Below are positions 49,602 through 60,639 of a DNA stretch of 64,000 bases, in pieces. The stretch is taken from assembly GCA_009768925.2 (NCBI GenBank), contig VHIT02000054.1, forward strand, positions 558,001 to 622,000. The letters are read 5' to 3'. Source of the stretch: Cryptosporidium bovis (lineage: Eukaryota > Apicomplexa > Conoidasida > Eucoccidiorida > Cryptosporidiidae). Both the position numbers and the translations under genes were made by a program. Under the pieces are notes generated by a model. That model worked only from the letters and a program-made list of their open reading frames with translations. It was not told the DNA's origin and did not search any database. Position 1 is the stretch's first letter. Every line of letters begins with the position of its first letter.

Positions 49602-51842
49602 TTAGCTGGCCCAATTTCCACTATCTGGTCCAATCTCGTTTATATATTCATTATCTTCATTATCATTGGATTCTTCCTCTAAATACTGATAATTAGACTC
49701 GTCCTCCTCTGGTCTGTCCCTTCTGACATTAATTAAAAACAATGAGCCAATTACACCAAATATGCCAATAAGGCCTACAGGAACTCCAATGGCAAGTGCA
49801 AGATTATAGCCTCCAGGGTCGGGAGCTGAGTCAACACAACCTTCCGGTTTTATACAATTTCTGACGTCTTTATTACTTTGGCATATTGCATTGCTAATTC
49901 CCTCTGGGAAAGTGATAGTAACAGTTCTTTCTCTTTTTTGCGTGCCACTACAATCACAATTGGACCAAACTCCCCATTCAGTGTAGCTGCATCCTTCAGT
50001 ACATTGTACACCAGTATTGCAAACTATTTCTTCCATAGTTTCAACATCTTTGCATATTTCTCTGACTTTGTTTTGTTCATCCTTAGTACCAGGTGCCTCG
50101 TATCCAAATACGCCTATATTTGAAAAATCAAAGTCTCTATATCTTCTTAAGTACCCACTGTCGCATTTCTCGCTGCATTCAGACCAGTTAGTCCAGACGG
50201 TAAATACGGCTAAACACTTGGCCTTGTCGTCTCCACACCCAATATCATTACATACTTTTGTTTCACTAGTTAGAGTATTAAGGGGTTTATTATTGATGAC
50301 AGCTCCGTTTTCTAAATCGGCTTTACCATCATTTCCGTTACTATTACCGCTACTCCCTTCACTGTAATTATCACAACTTTTATCTCCAGAAAGTATTTTT
50401 CTAGTTCTAGTTGACACACCAGAACCACAAGAGACACTACAAGGACTCCATTCTGACCATTCACTTAACAAACACTCCTCCAAACCACCTGGACATGTAA
50501 CATCCGCATTGCAAACTCCTTCTTCCAATAAAACTGGACAAATAGAGATGTCACCATTGTCCGGTTTTCTTATGATCTCTCTTGTTCTAGTTCTCAATCC
50601 GGAGCCGCAACTAGTTGAACAAGAAGACCATTCTGACCAACTATTAACAAGACATTTGTCATTATTATCGCTGGAAATACAACTTTCCTTTTCTGAGCAA
50701 ACTCTTACTTGTTCTTGATCAGTACAGTCCACGTCAACCCAATTTAGTGTAATAGATTCAACAGTTCTACTCCTTTTTTGTGTCTCTGAATTACTGCATT
50801 CTTTCGAGCAAGTGGTCCATTCAGTCCATTCTGTGTATTTACAACTACCTGTATCACATTCCTTATCAACTAATGTATTTTTGTTTCCAGAAATCCATCC
50901 TGGTGCCAAAGCATGACACCCAGACGAGTATCTATGTATGTAACATGGACGATAGCCTCTAGTTGAGTATTTTATTATTCCTGTTTCATAAGTATCTGAA
51001 GAGGCAACGCTAGCCTGTAAATTAGTACTATAATTAGGTTCTTCTGATAATGTTGAGTTGAATGACCAAGTTACGCACAATGGATCCTGTTTGCAGTCAT
51101 TTAAACAACTTTTCCAATCTGGTTGATAACTAGTCACTATATTCTTTCTATAACTAAATGTTGAGTCATATTGGCATCCCCAACCGAGTATTGATACACC
51201 ATATTGTGGACAATTTTCTGGGCATTCTGATGAATATGGGCAGTTTGAATACTCTATCAAATTAGGACAATACTCGTTACTATATATTGCCTTACTCAGT
51301 ATTGCTCTTGATCTAGATCTCATTTCCCCACATCCAGCCACACATGGTGTCCAGGTTGACCATTCTGATACCTTGCATGTAGTCGCACATTCCCCTATTA
51401 AATATGAATGCCTCTTCGAATAGACAAAGCCGCTGACTGTTTTTTTGCACTTTGTATCATTGTTCTTTATATAACATTCGCCTTTGGCTGGATTAAATAC
51501 AAACTGACTACAATTCCCCAATGTAGTCCTCTTGCTCCAATAACACTGATTCGCGCATTCCTGCCAACTACCTTTCTTAACTGTATATGCAGTATTCATA
51601 CCCCAACATGAAAATCCCCTCACATCAGTATTAAATTCTGGACACGAGTACGCATCCAAATTGGGTACACTTACTCCTTTTGAGTCAAGTCTTGATCTCG
51701 ATCTTGATCTCGATCTTGATCTCGAAGTTGATCTTGATTTCAACGCCACTACAAATGTATTACTGCTCCAAATTTCATCACCTTTCAGTATTATTGCAAC
51801 CAAGTAAGTGGTAGCAAACACCAAGAACTTAATTGCAATCAT
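49602..51842 (-). CDS. TRAPC1: TRAP-C1-like surface adhesin: two apple domains, six TSP1 repeats, TM and acidic tail
   Basis: Encodes 746 residues. A signal peptide occupies about 1-20, then an Arg-Ser repeat at 36-52. Domain order: apple/PAN 1 (about 66-155), TSP1 (CKVSEWSTWTPC), apple 2 (begins ENCPQYGVSILGWGC), TSP1 (CKYTEWTEWTTC), TSP1 (CLVNSWSEWSSC), TSP1 (CLLSEWSEWSPC), TSP1 (CLAVFTVWTNWSEC) and TSP1 (CSYTEWGVWSNC). A transmembrane helix follows (about 680-704, ALAIGVPVGLIGIFGVIG), then a 42-residue cytosolic tail. The tail is acidic, has a tyrosine motif (YQYL) and a Trp two residues from the end, the hallmark of TRAP/MIC2 invasins that couple to the gliding motor. Six TSP1 repeats match Cryptosporidium TRAP-C1. 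Such proteins are stored in micronemes. It lies head-to-head with the related gene at 52915. Confidence 0.92.
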   Translation of the reverse strand: MIAIKFLVFATTYLVAIILKGDEIWSSNTFVVALKSRSTSRSRSRSRSRSRLDSKGVSVPNLDAYSCPEFNTDVRGFSCWGMNTAYTVKKGSWQECANQCYWSKRTTLGNCSQFVFNPAKGECYIKNNDTKCKKTVSGFVYSKRHSYLIGECATTCKVSEWSTWTPCVAGCGEMRSRSRAILSKAIYSNEYCPNLIEYSNCPYSSECPENCPQYGVSILGWGCQYDSTFSYRKNIVTSYQPDWKSCLNDCKQDPLCVTWSFNSTLSEEPNYSTNLQASVASSDTYETGIIKYSTRGYRPCYIHRYSSGCHALAPGWISGNKNTLVDKECDTGSCKYTEWTEWTTCSKECSNSETQKRSRTVESITLNWVDVDCTDQEQVRVCSEKESCISSDNNDKCLVNSWSEWSSCSTSCGSGLRTRTREIIRKPDNGDISICPVLLEEGVCNADVTCPGGLEECLLSEWSEWSPCSVSCGSGVSTRTRKILSGDKSCDNYSEGSSGNSNGNDGKADLENGAVINNKPLNTLTSETKVCNDIGCGDDKAKCLAVFTVWTNWSECSEKCDSGYLRRYRDFDFSNIGVFGYEAPGTKDEQNKVREICKDVETMEEIVCNTGVQCTEGCSYTEWGVWSNCDCSGTQKRERTVTITFPEGISNAICQSNKDVRNCIKPEGCVDSAPDPGGYNLALAIGVPVGLIGIFGVIGSLFLINVRRDRPEEDESNYQYLEEESNDNEDNEYINEIGPDSGNWAS
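51688..51740. repeat. GATCTC/GATCTT hexamer repeat encoding Arg-Ser dipeptides
   Basis: An imperfect tandem hexamer just after the signal peptide of the TRAP-C1-like gene. Read on the minus strand it gives an SRSRSRSRSRSR run. It is likely length-variable. Confidence 0.85.
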
Positions 51843-52914
51843 TTTTGTTTTGTTAATTAAATATCAGTTTTCGAGGTTGAAAGCTGGCAATTAAACCCTA
51901 AATACCTATTTAATATAAATATAAAAGCGCAAATATATATCTATATATGTCTATATATATTCCAGTTTAAATATATATACATATATACCTCGCCACTTCT
52001 ACTTCCTATCGTTATTAATTTCATATATTCCTGAAACTCAATGCTGCCTCCTGTATCCCTGTGTTATCAATCCATGTGCTAATATACGATATCCGCTATC
52101 TTTAATGCAAAACTATTGCTCTAACTGGTTGTATACCGTTATTTATTTATTCTAATTCTGTAATAATTATTTGCTGATAATTTCGATGCCTTTTTTAGAT
52201 CAAACTTACACATTTATATTTGTTCTATTATATTCTCATTTTCAACAACTCTTTAGTTATTATACGGCCTCATTTTGTGGGGATCATTTTCCTAGTATCC
52301 ATTTATTATGTATATCCGCAGCTACCGCCCTCCTGAATATGATTCCCCACTATATACAATTGATTCCCGCTCACTCGGCGCCCAAAAATACATGGATTAA
52401 TGTTATCTAAATGGTGCAAGATATCAATGAAAAATTAATAGGTATTTAAAAGTGTATATATCATTTAAAGTTAATGATTAAGTTTTTTCTTTTAATTCAT
52501 TTTAATATTAACTATTTGAGTTATATTGTATGTGATATATAATGCATATTAGATTTTGTTTCAAATATTTTGGTTTGTAACATCGTTTATATTAATTTGG
52601 TCTTTAGAGTTTGGTTTTATTTAATTGTATTAAAATCTGCGTTAACAAATAAATATAAATTAATTGCTTTTGGACTTGAAGTTTTGTGTAATTTTGCACT
52701 TGAAAAAAAGATACATATTTTTAAAATAAGGCCCTGAACCAGCCTACTACTATAAAATAAATACTAGCAGCAGTATAATAGACAATTTGAATCAAGGCTA
52801 AGTGAGTGGGGTGAATTATTAAGTGAATTAAGATATATCTAAAGGCATCATAGATAACTAGGCCATAAAAACAAATATTTATGCAAATTTAAAGACAAAA
52901 TAACTCTTTCACTA
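51843..52914. promoter_or_regulatory. Shared upstream region of two TSP1 adhesin genes
   Basis: 1.07 kb between head-to-head starts. CGGCGCCCAAAA at 52376-52387 lies near the middle (about 535 bp from either ATG), preceded at 52325 by ACCGCCCTCC. The TRAP-C1 side has a run of short ATATATACATATATA repeats at 51935-51990. Confidence 0.5.
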
Positions 52915-54477
52915 ATGATATTGCGTGGATGGCATGGAGCTGCATACAAAAAGATGAGTGATAATGCATTAACAAGAAAATGCTTCAAGTATATACATTT
53001 AATTGCTCATATAGTCTTTGCATTAAATATGGTAGATGTAGTTAGTGGACAGGAAGACGGTGGAAGTTCGTGCTTAAAATACGGCAAATACTATAAAGGC
53101 TCACTTTGTATGTCTGCTAATGGCTTGGAGTGGTGGCAGGCAAATAGTTGGTTGGAATGCAGAGAGAGATGCAAGAGCAATTTGTTTACACTAATTCCAT
53201 GTAAAATGTTTTCCTGGGACTCAAATGGTGGGATGTGTACACTTCAGAACGGTGATAGCAATTGTGTACAAAATAAAGACTCTATGGTTACTGGATATCC
53301 CGATACCAAATCAACTGGTTCATGTGCAACAACATGTACTGTTGGTGAATGGTCTTCTTGGTCAAGCACATGCATTCCAAATGTTTACGGTGGTGTTACA
53401 TATAGAACAAGGCAAGTAGCCAGCCAGCCAATGTATCCATTAGAAAAATGTCCACATATACAAGAAGTTGAGAATTGTAGCGATAGAAATTGGGGAGCTA
53501 TGAGTAGTACAATACTGTCAGATGAAAACTCCGCATTAAAGTTTGTACTTAATGGATACGTTGATCAAAAGGCTTTGAGTGTCAAAACATCAACTAATGG
53601 GTGTCCAAACTATGATGTTGGGATTCTTGGATGGGGATGTGTTATTGAAGATGATCTTAATTATAGCAATATGGTCATAACAACAAGTTATACGTGGCAG
53701 GACTGTTTAAACAGATGCAAACAAAACTCCAGTTGTAGGCACTTTAACTTTAGAACAACAGGAACAAGCACATCTCCTTGTTACCTTATATTAGGTGAAA
53801 TAGGATGTAGTTTTCACTCCATTGGTTGGATTAGTGGTAGTAAAGAGCTTGATATCAAATATGGAGAGTGTGATATAAGCTGTGTACTTGGGGAATGGTC
53901 TGGCTGGAGTGGTTGTAACTCGGCCTATTGTATTGACGGTAAGGCCTATAGCAAAAGATCCAGACCTGTCATTACTTACCAAAGAGGGTCAGGAGCCCCT
54001 TGTGGTAGAACTAATGAATTACAGTTGTGCAATGATTCTTATATTTGTAAATCAAATAAATGTATTGTTGGGTCCTGGTCTGAATGGAGTAAAAGCAGTG
54101 ATACGCCTTCAAATGAAAGTGTTAGAAGAAGAACAATACAAAAAATACCAACTCCTGGAGGTACTCCATGTCCCCCAATTTTTGAAATAGTTAATGATGA
54201 CAAATCCTCTGACTGGGGAAGCTGGAGTTCGTGTTCTGTTACTTGTGGTGGTGGTTTTCGCACGAGATCTAAAAGTGTTGCCAATAATTCAACCCCTCTT
54301 TACTCAACAGAAAGCTGTAACTCCAATACATGTGATACATATAAAATTGAAGAATGCAAAAATGACTTCGGGAATGAAAGCTTGAATTGGCAACTGAATA
54401 GATACTGCCTTATCTCTGGATTTGCTAATACCAAAGATGAACTTAAAATTCTCTCAGATTACGGGCTTAAGGTATAG
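52915..54477 (+). CDS. Secreted apple/TSP1 protein related to TRAP-C1
   Basis: Encodes 520 residues. A signal sequence lies within 1-46 (hydrophobic YIHLIAHIVFALNMVDVVSG); a second Met at residue 14 could be the real start. Domain order: apple 1 (about 53-140, CRERCKSN core), TSP1 (CTVGEWSSWSSTC), apple 2 (begins YDVGILGWGC, with CLNRCKQN), TSP1 (CVLGEWSGWSGC), TSP1-like (CIVGSWSEWSKSS, lacking the usual Cys) and TSP1 (WGSWSSCSVTCGGGFRTR). It ends with a short unrelated tail and no transmembrane segment or GPI signal. The domain order parallels the first half of TRAP-C1, so the pair probably arose by inverted duplication. The end LKV-stop sits on AAGGTATAG, a possible splice donor, but no membrane-coding exon was seen downstream. 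A secreted microneme-type protein is likely. Confidence 0.85.
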   Translation: MILRGWHGAAYKKMSDNALTRKCFKYIHLIAHIVFALNMVDVVSGQEDGGSSCLKYGKYYKGSLCMSANGLEWWQANSWLECRERCKSNLFTLIPCKMFSWDSNGGMCTLQNGDSNCVQNKDSMVTGYPDTKSTGSCATTCTVGEWSSWSSTCIPNVYGGVTYRTRQVASQPMYPLEKCPHIQEVENCSDRNWGAMSSTILSDENSALKFVLNGYVDQKALSVKTSTNGCPNYDVGILGWGCVIEDDLNYSNMVITTSYTWQDCLNRCKQNSSCRHFNFRTTGTSTSPCYLILGEIGCSFHSIGWISGSKELDIKYGECDISCVLGEWSGWSGCNSAYCIDGKAYSKRSRPVITYQRGSGAPCGRTNELQLCNDSYICKSNKCIVGSWSEWSKSSDTPSNESVRRRTIQKIPTPGGTPCPPIFEIVNDDKSSDWGSWSSCSVTCGGGFRTRSKSVANNSTPLYSTESCNSNTCDTYKIEECKNDFGNESLNWQLNRYCLISGFANTKDELKILSDYGLKV

Positions 54478-55198
54478 AATTTTGTATTACTTATTAAGGA
54501 GAAAACCGTATTCTTGTTTATTATTTAATTAAACTTTGCATTACATGAAAAATATGTTAATGAGTGCAATATGTCACCTGGTAAACAATACGTGCTTTTG
54601 CATATATCTGAAATGTATTGATGAAATTTTATCATCCTTTTGGCGCAGTATATGCAATTTTCATTTGTTATTTATATATTAAAATAGGAACCTTAGTAGA
54701 TATGCCTATACATGCAATATTGTAACAGAGGTTTGCATGTATATGTAAAAAGACTGATTTTTAATGTTTATAACTGTTTATTAGGAGTTATTTTATTCAA
54801 GGCTGCTCATTTATTCCGTAATTACAGTATTTTGCAGGCAAATTTTAAAAGAGGAGCTAATACGAACACTAGGAACATATTGTTCACTCCAAAATGTTCG
54901 TTTGCTCTTCCACTTAACCCCACATCCATATAAGCAGTTCACTTTGCATGTGAACAAGTTGAATTATAATGAAAGTTCATGTAAATACAAATAATTACTT
55001 ATTTTCACTAAACTAAATATTTAAAAAAGAAATGATGAAAAATAGAAATACCTTCACTATTTTCAAACAGTGATAAAGGCTATAAAATGTAAATATACAT
55101 TGCTTTTTCATTTACTTATTTGTGTGTTCATATATAAAATGTGTATCAATTAATTTCTAACAAAAATAAATTGTAATTTATGGTCATATTTGCAATGT
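54478..55198. other. Convergent gap between the TSP1 gene and the ApiAP2 gene
   Basis: 0.72 kb. TTTTGGCGCAG lies near 54638-54648. The frame at 54712-54933 has no domain or membrane helix and is not called. Confidence 0.4.
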
Positions 55199-57604
55199 TT
55201 AATTAAGTTGAGTGCAAACAACTCCTTGGTCAGTGTTATTAATACCAATATTTGAAATAATTGAACTGGAGTTCGAAGCACTGGGGTTAGTGCCAGAAGT
55301 ATCTAACATTAAATTATTGTAATTAATTTCTTCTAAACTTTCATTTTCAACTCCAACCAACAAATCACCATTATTACTTACATTGATACTTGCATTCTTA
55401 TTTTGTTGAGGAATTCTATCGTAAATTCCCTTAGAAGGACTTAGTGGTGGTGGTGTTGTTAATATTATCCCTTTTCTACGTGCATCGAGATATCTTATTG
55501 CCTTCTCTCTAGCTCTATTAAAACCAAATTTTCTGCTACTGAATGTTTTTGATTTTCTTATCCCATTCTCAACAAAAAATGCAAGCCAAGCTTCCATTCT
55601 ACTGTTCCAACTTACACCTTTGTAACCTGATTTAAATTGTGGATCTGATAATTGCCATCTACCTTTTTTCTCTGGTACACCTACTTCAACTGAATTACTC
55701 TTATTGCTGTTAACACCATTTAAGTTAGATCCTGCTCTGGAATCTGACTTTACTTTATTAACACTTAACAGTATATTACCATCACAATCTGCACTCATTT
55801 CCTTTAATGACAAGCCTTCAGTGCCTGTATTCCCAGTACTATTACAAATATTACTCAATTTATTGTTACTAGCTCCTCCACCTCTTGTTTGAGAATAACT
55901 TTTACCATTTCCTCTTCTTCCACTCGTATATCTTCCAGAATCATTGTTGGCATGTTGTAAAAAATTTAATCTCTGCTGTTGGCGATAACCACCATTCAAA
56001 GAGGAGGCTATGTTGCCGTATTCAACATTTATATTAGAATATCCGTCCAACTGAATTAATGAAGCACCTGTCTTTATATTCGAATCCATATTATTTGCTC
56101 CCATTTTTAACGTTTTTTTTGCTGTCGTATTGTTCGAATAATCACCATACTTAAGTTGTTGATTTCTAAATATTAAATTACTGTTTCTAGTTGATATTAA
56201 TTTACAACCACTAACATTACCATTACCACCAGATAACACATTCAAATCGGCCAAAATACTCGAATTACCACCTACATCAGTTTCAATGTCTCCACAAGCC
56301 AAACCACTAGTGGGAATGCCATTATTACTTAATGTCATACCTATTCCTCCCTGAATGATTCCTTTATTGCTCAATATTCCAATATTTCCTCCCATAGCAC
56401 CTACTCCGCTGATGCCATTTATTCCTCCAAATCCACCAAAAAATCCTCTTCCAAAGCCTCCCATTCCTATACCCATACCTATTCCTACACCCACGCCCAT
56501 TCCTCCTCTGGCTACACAACCACCTATATTTAAATTACTCATTCCAGACATAGTATTATTCACACTTATCAGTTGATTGTTATTCATCGAAGATTCTTCC
56601 GGAAAACCCAGATAGAAAAACGGTGATGTTGAAAAAGGCACTATATTGATATGCTCATTTATTCCATTACTTGAAAAAAATGGATTGTTTTGTGGCAATC
56701 CATTATATGGTGGGGGTGTACTTATACATAATGCTACCAAATTTTGTGATTGCAACTGCAATTGCTGCTGTGACTGCAATTGCGTTTGTATTTGTGGCAT
56801 TATCCTTGATTGTTGAGCATTATTTAAATTACAAACACCTACACTACTAGTTACTATATTGTTATCCTCGTTTGAATTCTTAGCATTATTCTGCAATTGT
56901 GAATTTTGGCTCAATTCTTTTTGTGATTTTGTGATATTGCCTCTTAATTTATCCACTTTAAACGATTTGTTTTCTTGATATTCTACATCTGCTTTTAATT
57001 CTCTTTTATTTGTAATATCCACATACATTTCTCCTCCGATTATACTCATCTTCTCGCTATTTTTGCTTTTTAATTCTAATATTTCATTTTCACTTTTACC
57101 GCAGATATTAATCCCATTGTTGTTGTCGTCAGTATCTTTGTCGAATACATTCATATTTTCATCGCTCAAGTCTGCTAACTCACTTTTTAATTCACTCTTG
57201 TCTGCTTCATGTGATAATTTATCTACTTTGTCACTTTCTATTTCGTTTTCAACTTTCTTTCCGCAACCACCTCCAATTCTAGACGAATTTCCACTTAATA
57301 TTATATTCACGTTACCAAAATCAGGATTATCCAATGATCTAGATGAAGTCGGTGACACTGCTTGTTTGACGTCGTAAACTAATTCATCATCATCAATTTC
57401 AATAAAGTCCAGCAAATCGTCTTTTTTCACTCCTTTTTGAACAAAACTATCGTTATCACTACTATATATAGGTCTTTTATTTCCAAAACTTAATCCGGAT
57501 TCATATTCATGTATTATTGGTATCGTCAATCTACCTATATCCTCTTTCCCATAACTCTCAACTGTGCTATTTTCTACTATCATTCCGCTGCCTATTTCAT
57601 TCAT
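55199..57604 (-). CDS. ApiAP2 transcription factor, single AP2 domain
   Basis: Encodes 801 residues from the ATG at 57604; the open frame begins 23 codons earlier at a TTG. Near the C-terminus (about 646-710) is one AP2 domain: YKGVSWNSRMEAWLAFFVEN (three strands with the conserved Trp pair), then KTFSSRKFGFNRAREKAIRY (the helix). Everything else is low complexity: Asn/Ser/Gln-rich, a Gln/Leu repeat near 280-300 and a Gly/Met/Phe-rich stretch near 390-430. ApiAP2 proteins are the main sequence-specific transcription regulators in apicomplexans. Three TGCATGC words lie 300-430 bp upstream. Confidence 0.9.
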   Translation of the reverse strand: MNEIGSGMIVENSTVESYGKEDIGRLTIPIIHEYESGLSFGNKRPIYSSDNDSFVQKGVKKDDLLDFIEIDDDELVYDVKQAVSPTSSRSLDNPDFGNVNIILSGNSSRIGGGCGKKVENEIESDKVDKLSHEADKSELKSELADLSDENMNVFDKDTDDNNNGINICGKSENEILELKSKNSEKMSIIGGEMYVDITNKRELKADVEYQENKSFKVDKLRGNITKSQKELSQNSQLQNNAKNSNEDNNIVTSSVGVCNLNNAQQSRIMPQIQTQLQSQQQLQLQSQNLVALCISTPPPYNGLPQNNPFFSSNGINEHINIVPFSTSPFFYLGFPEESSMNNNQLISVNNTMSGMSNLNIGGCVARGGMGVGVGIGMGIGMGGFGRGFFGGFGGINGISGVGAMGGNIGILSNKGIIQGGIGMTLSNNGIPTSGLACGDIETDVGGNSSILADLNVLSGGNGNVSGCKLISTRNSNLIFRNQQLKYGDYSNNTTAKKTLKMGANNMDSNIKTGASLIQLDGYSNINVEYGNIASSLNGGYRQQQRLNFLQHANNDSGRYTSGRRGNGKSYSQTRGGGASNNKLSNICNSTGNTGTEGLSLKEMSADCDGNILLSVNKVKSDSRAGSNLNGVNSNKSNSVEVGVPEKKGRWQLSDPQFKSGYKGVSWNSRMEAWLAFFVENGIRKSKTFSSRKFGFNRAREKAIRYLDARRKGIILTTPPPLSPSKGIYDRIPQQNKNASINVSNNGDLLVGVENESLEEINYNNLMLDTSGTNPSASNSSSIISNIGINNTDQGVVCTQLN

Positions 57605-57910
57605 TTGATCTGCCAATATTAAAAATAAATTCCTTATTTTGCCTGTTCCAATATGTGATATCTTCCACTTCAAAATTAAATATACCTTGCTATTATTTTT
57701 TACTGCACTATTTACTTGATGTATATTTTAAATATGATTCGTTCTTTAATGGAAATTATATATAAACATATATTATTTGAATACCTTTTTATATCACCTA
57801 CTAAATACTTTCATATGTACTCTTTCATCTACTATTTTATTTCGTCCCTAACAATTATTTTTCACCTCCTCCTTTCAATCACTAATCACTCCTTAAATTA
57901 TATTTGCTTA

Positions 57911-58034
57911 TGCATGCAATACATGTAACTCACGTGTTTTTATTTTTTTCTTTAAATTCTTTCTTCTTTTGCCCATAGGTGCATGCTGTATACTTCTATA
58001 CACCTCTTTTTTGCATTATTTGCATGCATGCACC
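57911..58034. promoter_or_regulatory. TGCATGCA cluster upstream of the ApiAP2 gene
   Basis: Three copies or near-copies of TGCATGCA within 124 bp (57911, 57979 and 58021), the last overlapping itself. TGCATGCA is a known binding word of one conserved apicomplexan AP2 domain group. The cluster sits about 300-430 bp before the ApiAP2 ATG. Confidence 0.5.
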
Positions 58035-60284
58035 TTTTAATCTCACTGCCAAAGTTTTTACGTTCAATTTACATTTATATTTATTTTTTGTATGTGTTAA
58101 TTTTCATCATCTGAACAAATTTATATATATATATAATATACTTATATATAATTCGCATATAAGTTAAAATTATTATTTTTCAATCTTTTGTATTTTATAC
58201 TTTTTCACACCCTTTTCTTCTCGCTTATTTTTATTGCGTGCATCTTGTCATGCTTAACCATTACTTTGGGCGGGAAATGTGACCACATATGTTATTAACC
58301 ATTACACTTTAAATGTATGAAAATCTATTCTTAATTATAATTGCCGATAGACTCAATGAAACAACGAATAAAATTCACGTTACTCGTGCCCTTTTGTTTT
58401 CGAATAGATTCGAGTGCAAATCATCTCACGTACTAGGGAAAAGAAAATAAAAATTGGACAGTCGGTAGTAATGTAAATTTATAAAAACAAAAAAAATGTT
58501 ACGGTAAATAAAAAATTAAAAAAAACAATAACAAAAATAACATCAACCAATTTCCTCTTGACAAGTATGAATACAATTTAATTCACATTAGGTTTGTATA
58601 GCTTGAAATGGTCTCTCCACATCAAACAAGAAACAATAAATACAATTGTTAATACTTGAGGAAAAAAAGAAGTTACTGTTTATTTTACCCCAACTATAGT
58701 AATCGAGTACAAGCACAGCTGTTGTTAAAGTAGCTATTCTTCAACATTCAGGAAAAAAGAATTTTTTTCAATACTTAATTCATCTTGTCATCATTAATTT
58801 AATATCTCAAACCTCTTTTAACATGTATATTTTTAATTACACAACACAATAATATATTTCATTCATTATTTTACTCATATTCCATTATAATACTGTCTCA
58901 TTACAGTTTTCTCAGTTATTTAAAAAAAGAAAATTCATAATGAATCATACCACATGCAATAAACAATATAGAAACGGGCGCCACACTTTCTTTTTCATTT
59001 CTTGCATAATTCACTAAAAAGATCGTAACTACCAATGATTTGTTTTCAATCAACTTTGTGACTACATAGATAAATTAACCCACTCCACAAAAAAGTTTCG
59101 TACCTTCTAACTAAACTCCTGACCTTCTCTTTCCGGTATGGATGCTATTACTATACACATCACAACAGTCGTCGTGATTGAACCTACCAACCGACAGTTA
59201 CTTTTCAAATACGACTCTGTTTCGTAAGCAGTTAGATAAACAGATCAAAAAAGAAAAGGAACCTTGTTCTCATTTACTTCCCCGACAATTTTCTCAGTCT
59301 ACAGCACTCGAGCATAAATAAATATAATGTATAACAATAGTATATTTATGCAAGCAGACACTCGGCATGCAGTGGAAAGTATAATAAAGTTATTACGTCT
59401 ACAATTTAACAAAAAGTATAAATAAATAAATTAGTCAATTATTATGCAGTCGTGCACTGAACTGTCCAAATTGTCAAGAATAATGGCTAAAAGTAGGCTT
59501 TCTAATGGCTTTTTTTCTTTGCAGATAATAAATTAACAGTATTAAAAAGCAGCAGTTATTTGGTATTGACTCTCAAAGTTCATCATTCCTTCCTTTTTAC
59601 TCTTCCTGCTATTAATTAAATGAAAGTGAATATTATTTACCTACCCACTCCTAACTATTATTCCTTAGGTTAGTGTTTAAAATGACATAATATACACCTC
59701 CCCCCTAATCAAACATGGAGGAATTTCAAAGGTAATACAATTAAAAGTGCACATTAATGACAAATTAAGATCGACTACTTGCTTAGTTTAATTATTTCTC
59801 AATATATTCCACTCAAACAAAATTCCTTTATTGCTTTGGTATTCACTTAATTTACCTTGTTTCATCGTTGACATGATTACCACTCGAAATATACCATTTT
59901 TCAATTGAAAAATAAAGTAATTATGAATGGTAATAGTAATCACTACTTTAATAACCAATAGAAAAGAAATAGGCAAAAAAACAATAACATAAACCAGAAT
60001 CACAGGCTGTCAGTGAATGTTGTTGATTCTATTGTAATCATATAGATCTCACCTCACTTTGCCTTACTTGGAAAGTGTACATCACCCCATCACATAAATC
60101 ATTCTATAAGGAGAAAAAATAAACACAATTCTTAATTTTAATTAGGAAATAAATAAAGACCAAAACAATCAGACAAGACCGATCCAAGTAAAAAGTATAC
60201 ACGAAATGTGTAAAAACCATTATTAATTATTATTTTGTGCTTCACAAATATTCAAGTGTTTATTTGTTATCTGTTGTAAACACA

Positions 60285-60479
60285 TCATCGGCATTTATTC
60301 TTCAGTTTAATAAGACGAGTACTCTCGCAATTGCGAATGTCAAGTCCATATCCTAAATTCAAAATGTGTCCGTCTTGAGAATAAAATTCAATTACTTTAG
60401 TAATTCCAATATTGACGTGCGTGTAGTTGTTACTTAAAAAATAAGGGACATTGAAGACGTAATTGCATATAATATGCAT
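60285..60479 (-). CDS. Possible small protein or exon, unknown
   Basis: A 64-codon ATG-start frame with balanced composition (TKVIEFYSQDGHILNLGYGL) in DNA less AT-rich than its surroundings. It has no domain or signal. It lies between the RRM gene and the ApiAP2 gene on the same strand. It may be an exon of a longer transcript or chance. Confidence 0.25.
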   Translation of the reverse strand: MHIICNYVFNVPYFLSNNYTHVNIGITKVIEFYSQDGHILNLGYGLDIRNCESTRLIKLKNKCR

Positions 60480-60639
60480 TTGTTTGACACTATTAGATGA
60501 TTTTAACAGTAACTATGCGTGAGAGTTTAATGGCAATAAAAAAGTGATCTGTGCATTTTACCAATAATGTTAAAAATGTATTACCAATACCAGTACACTA
60601 TTACTATTAAATATGTCAAGGAGTATAATTCATTACAGT

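Noticed and set aside
54712..54933. 73-codon plus-strand frame, considered as a last exon of the secreted TSP1 gene
   Set aside because: No transmembrane helix or TSP1/apple residues, and no convincing acceptor in phase.
57716..58167. Hydrophobic plus-strand frames upstream of the ApiAP2 gene
   Set aside because: Phe/Ile/Tyr-rich translations typical of T-rich intergenic DNA; they overlap the TGCATGCA cluster.
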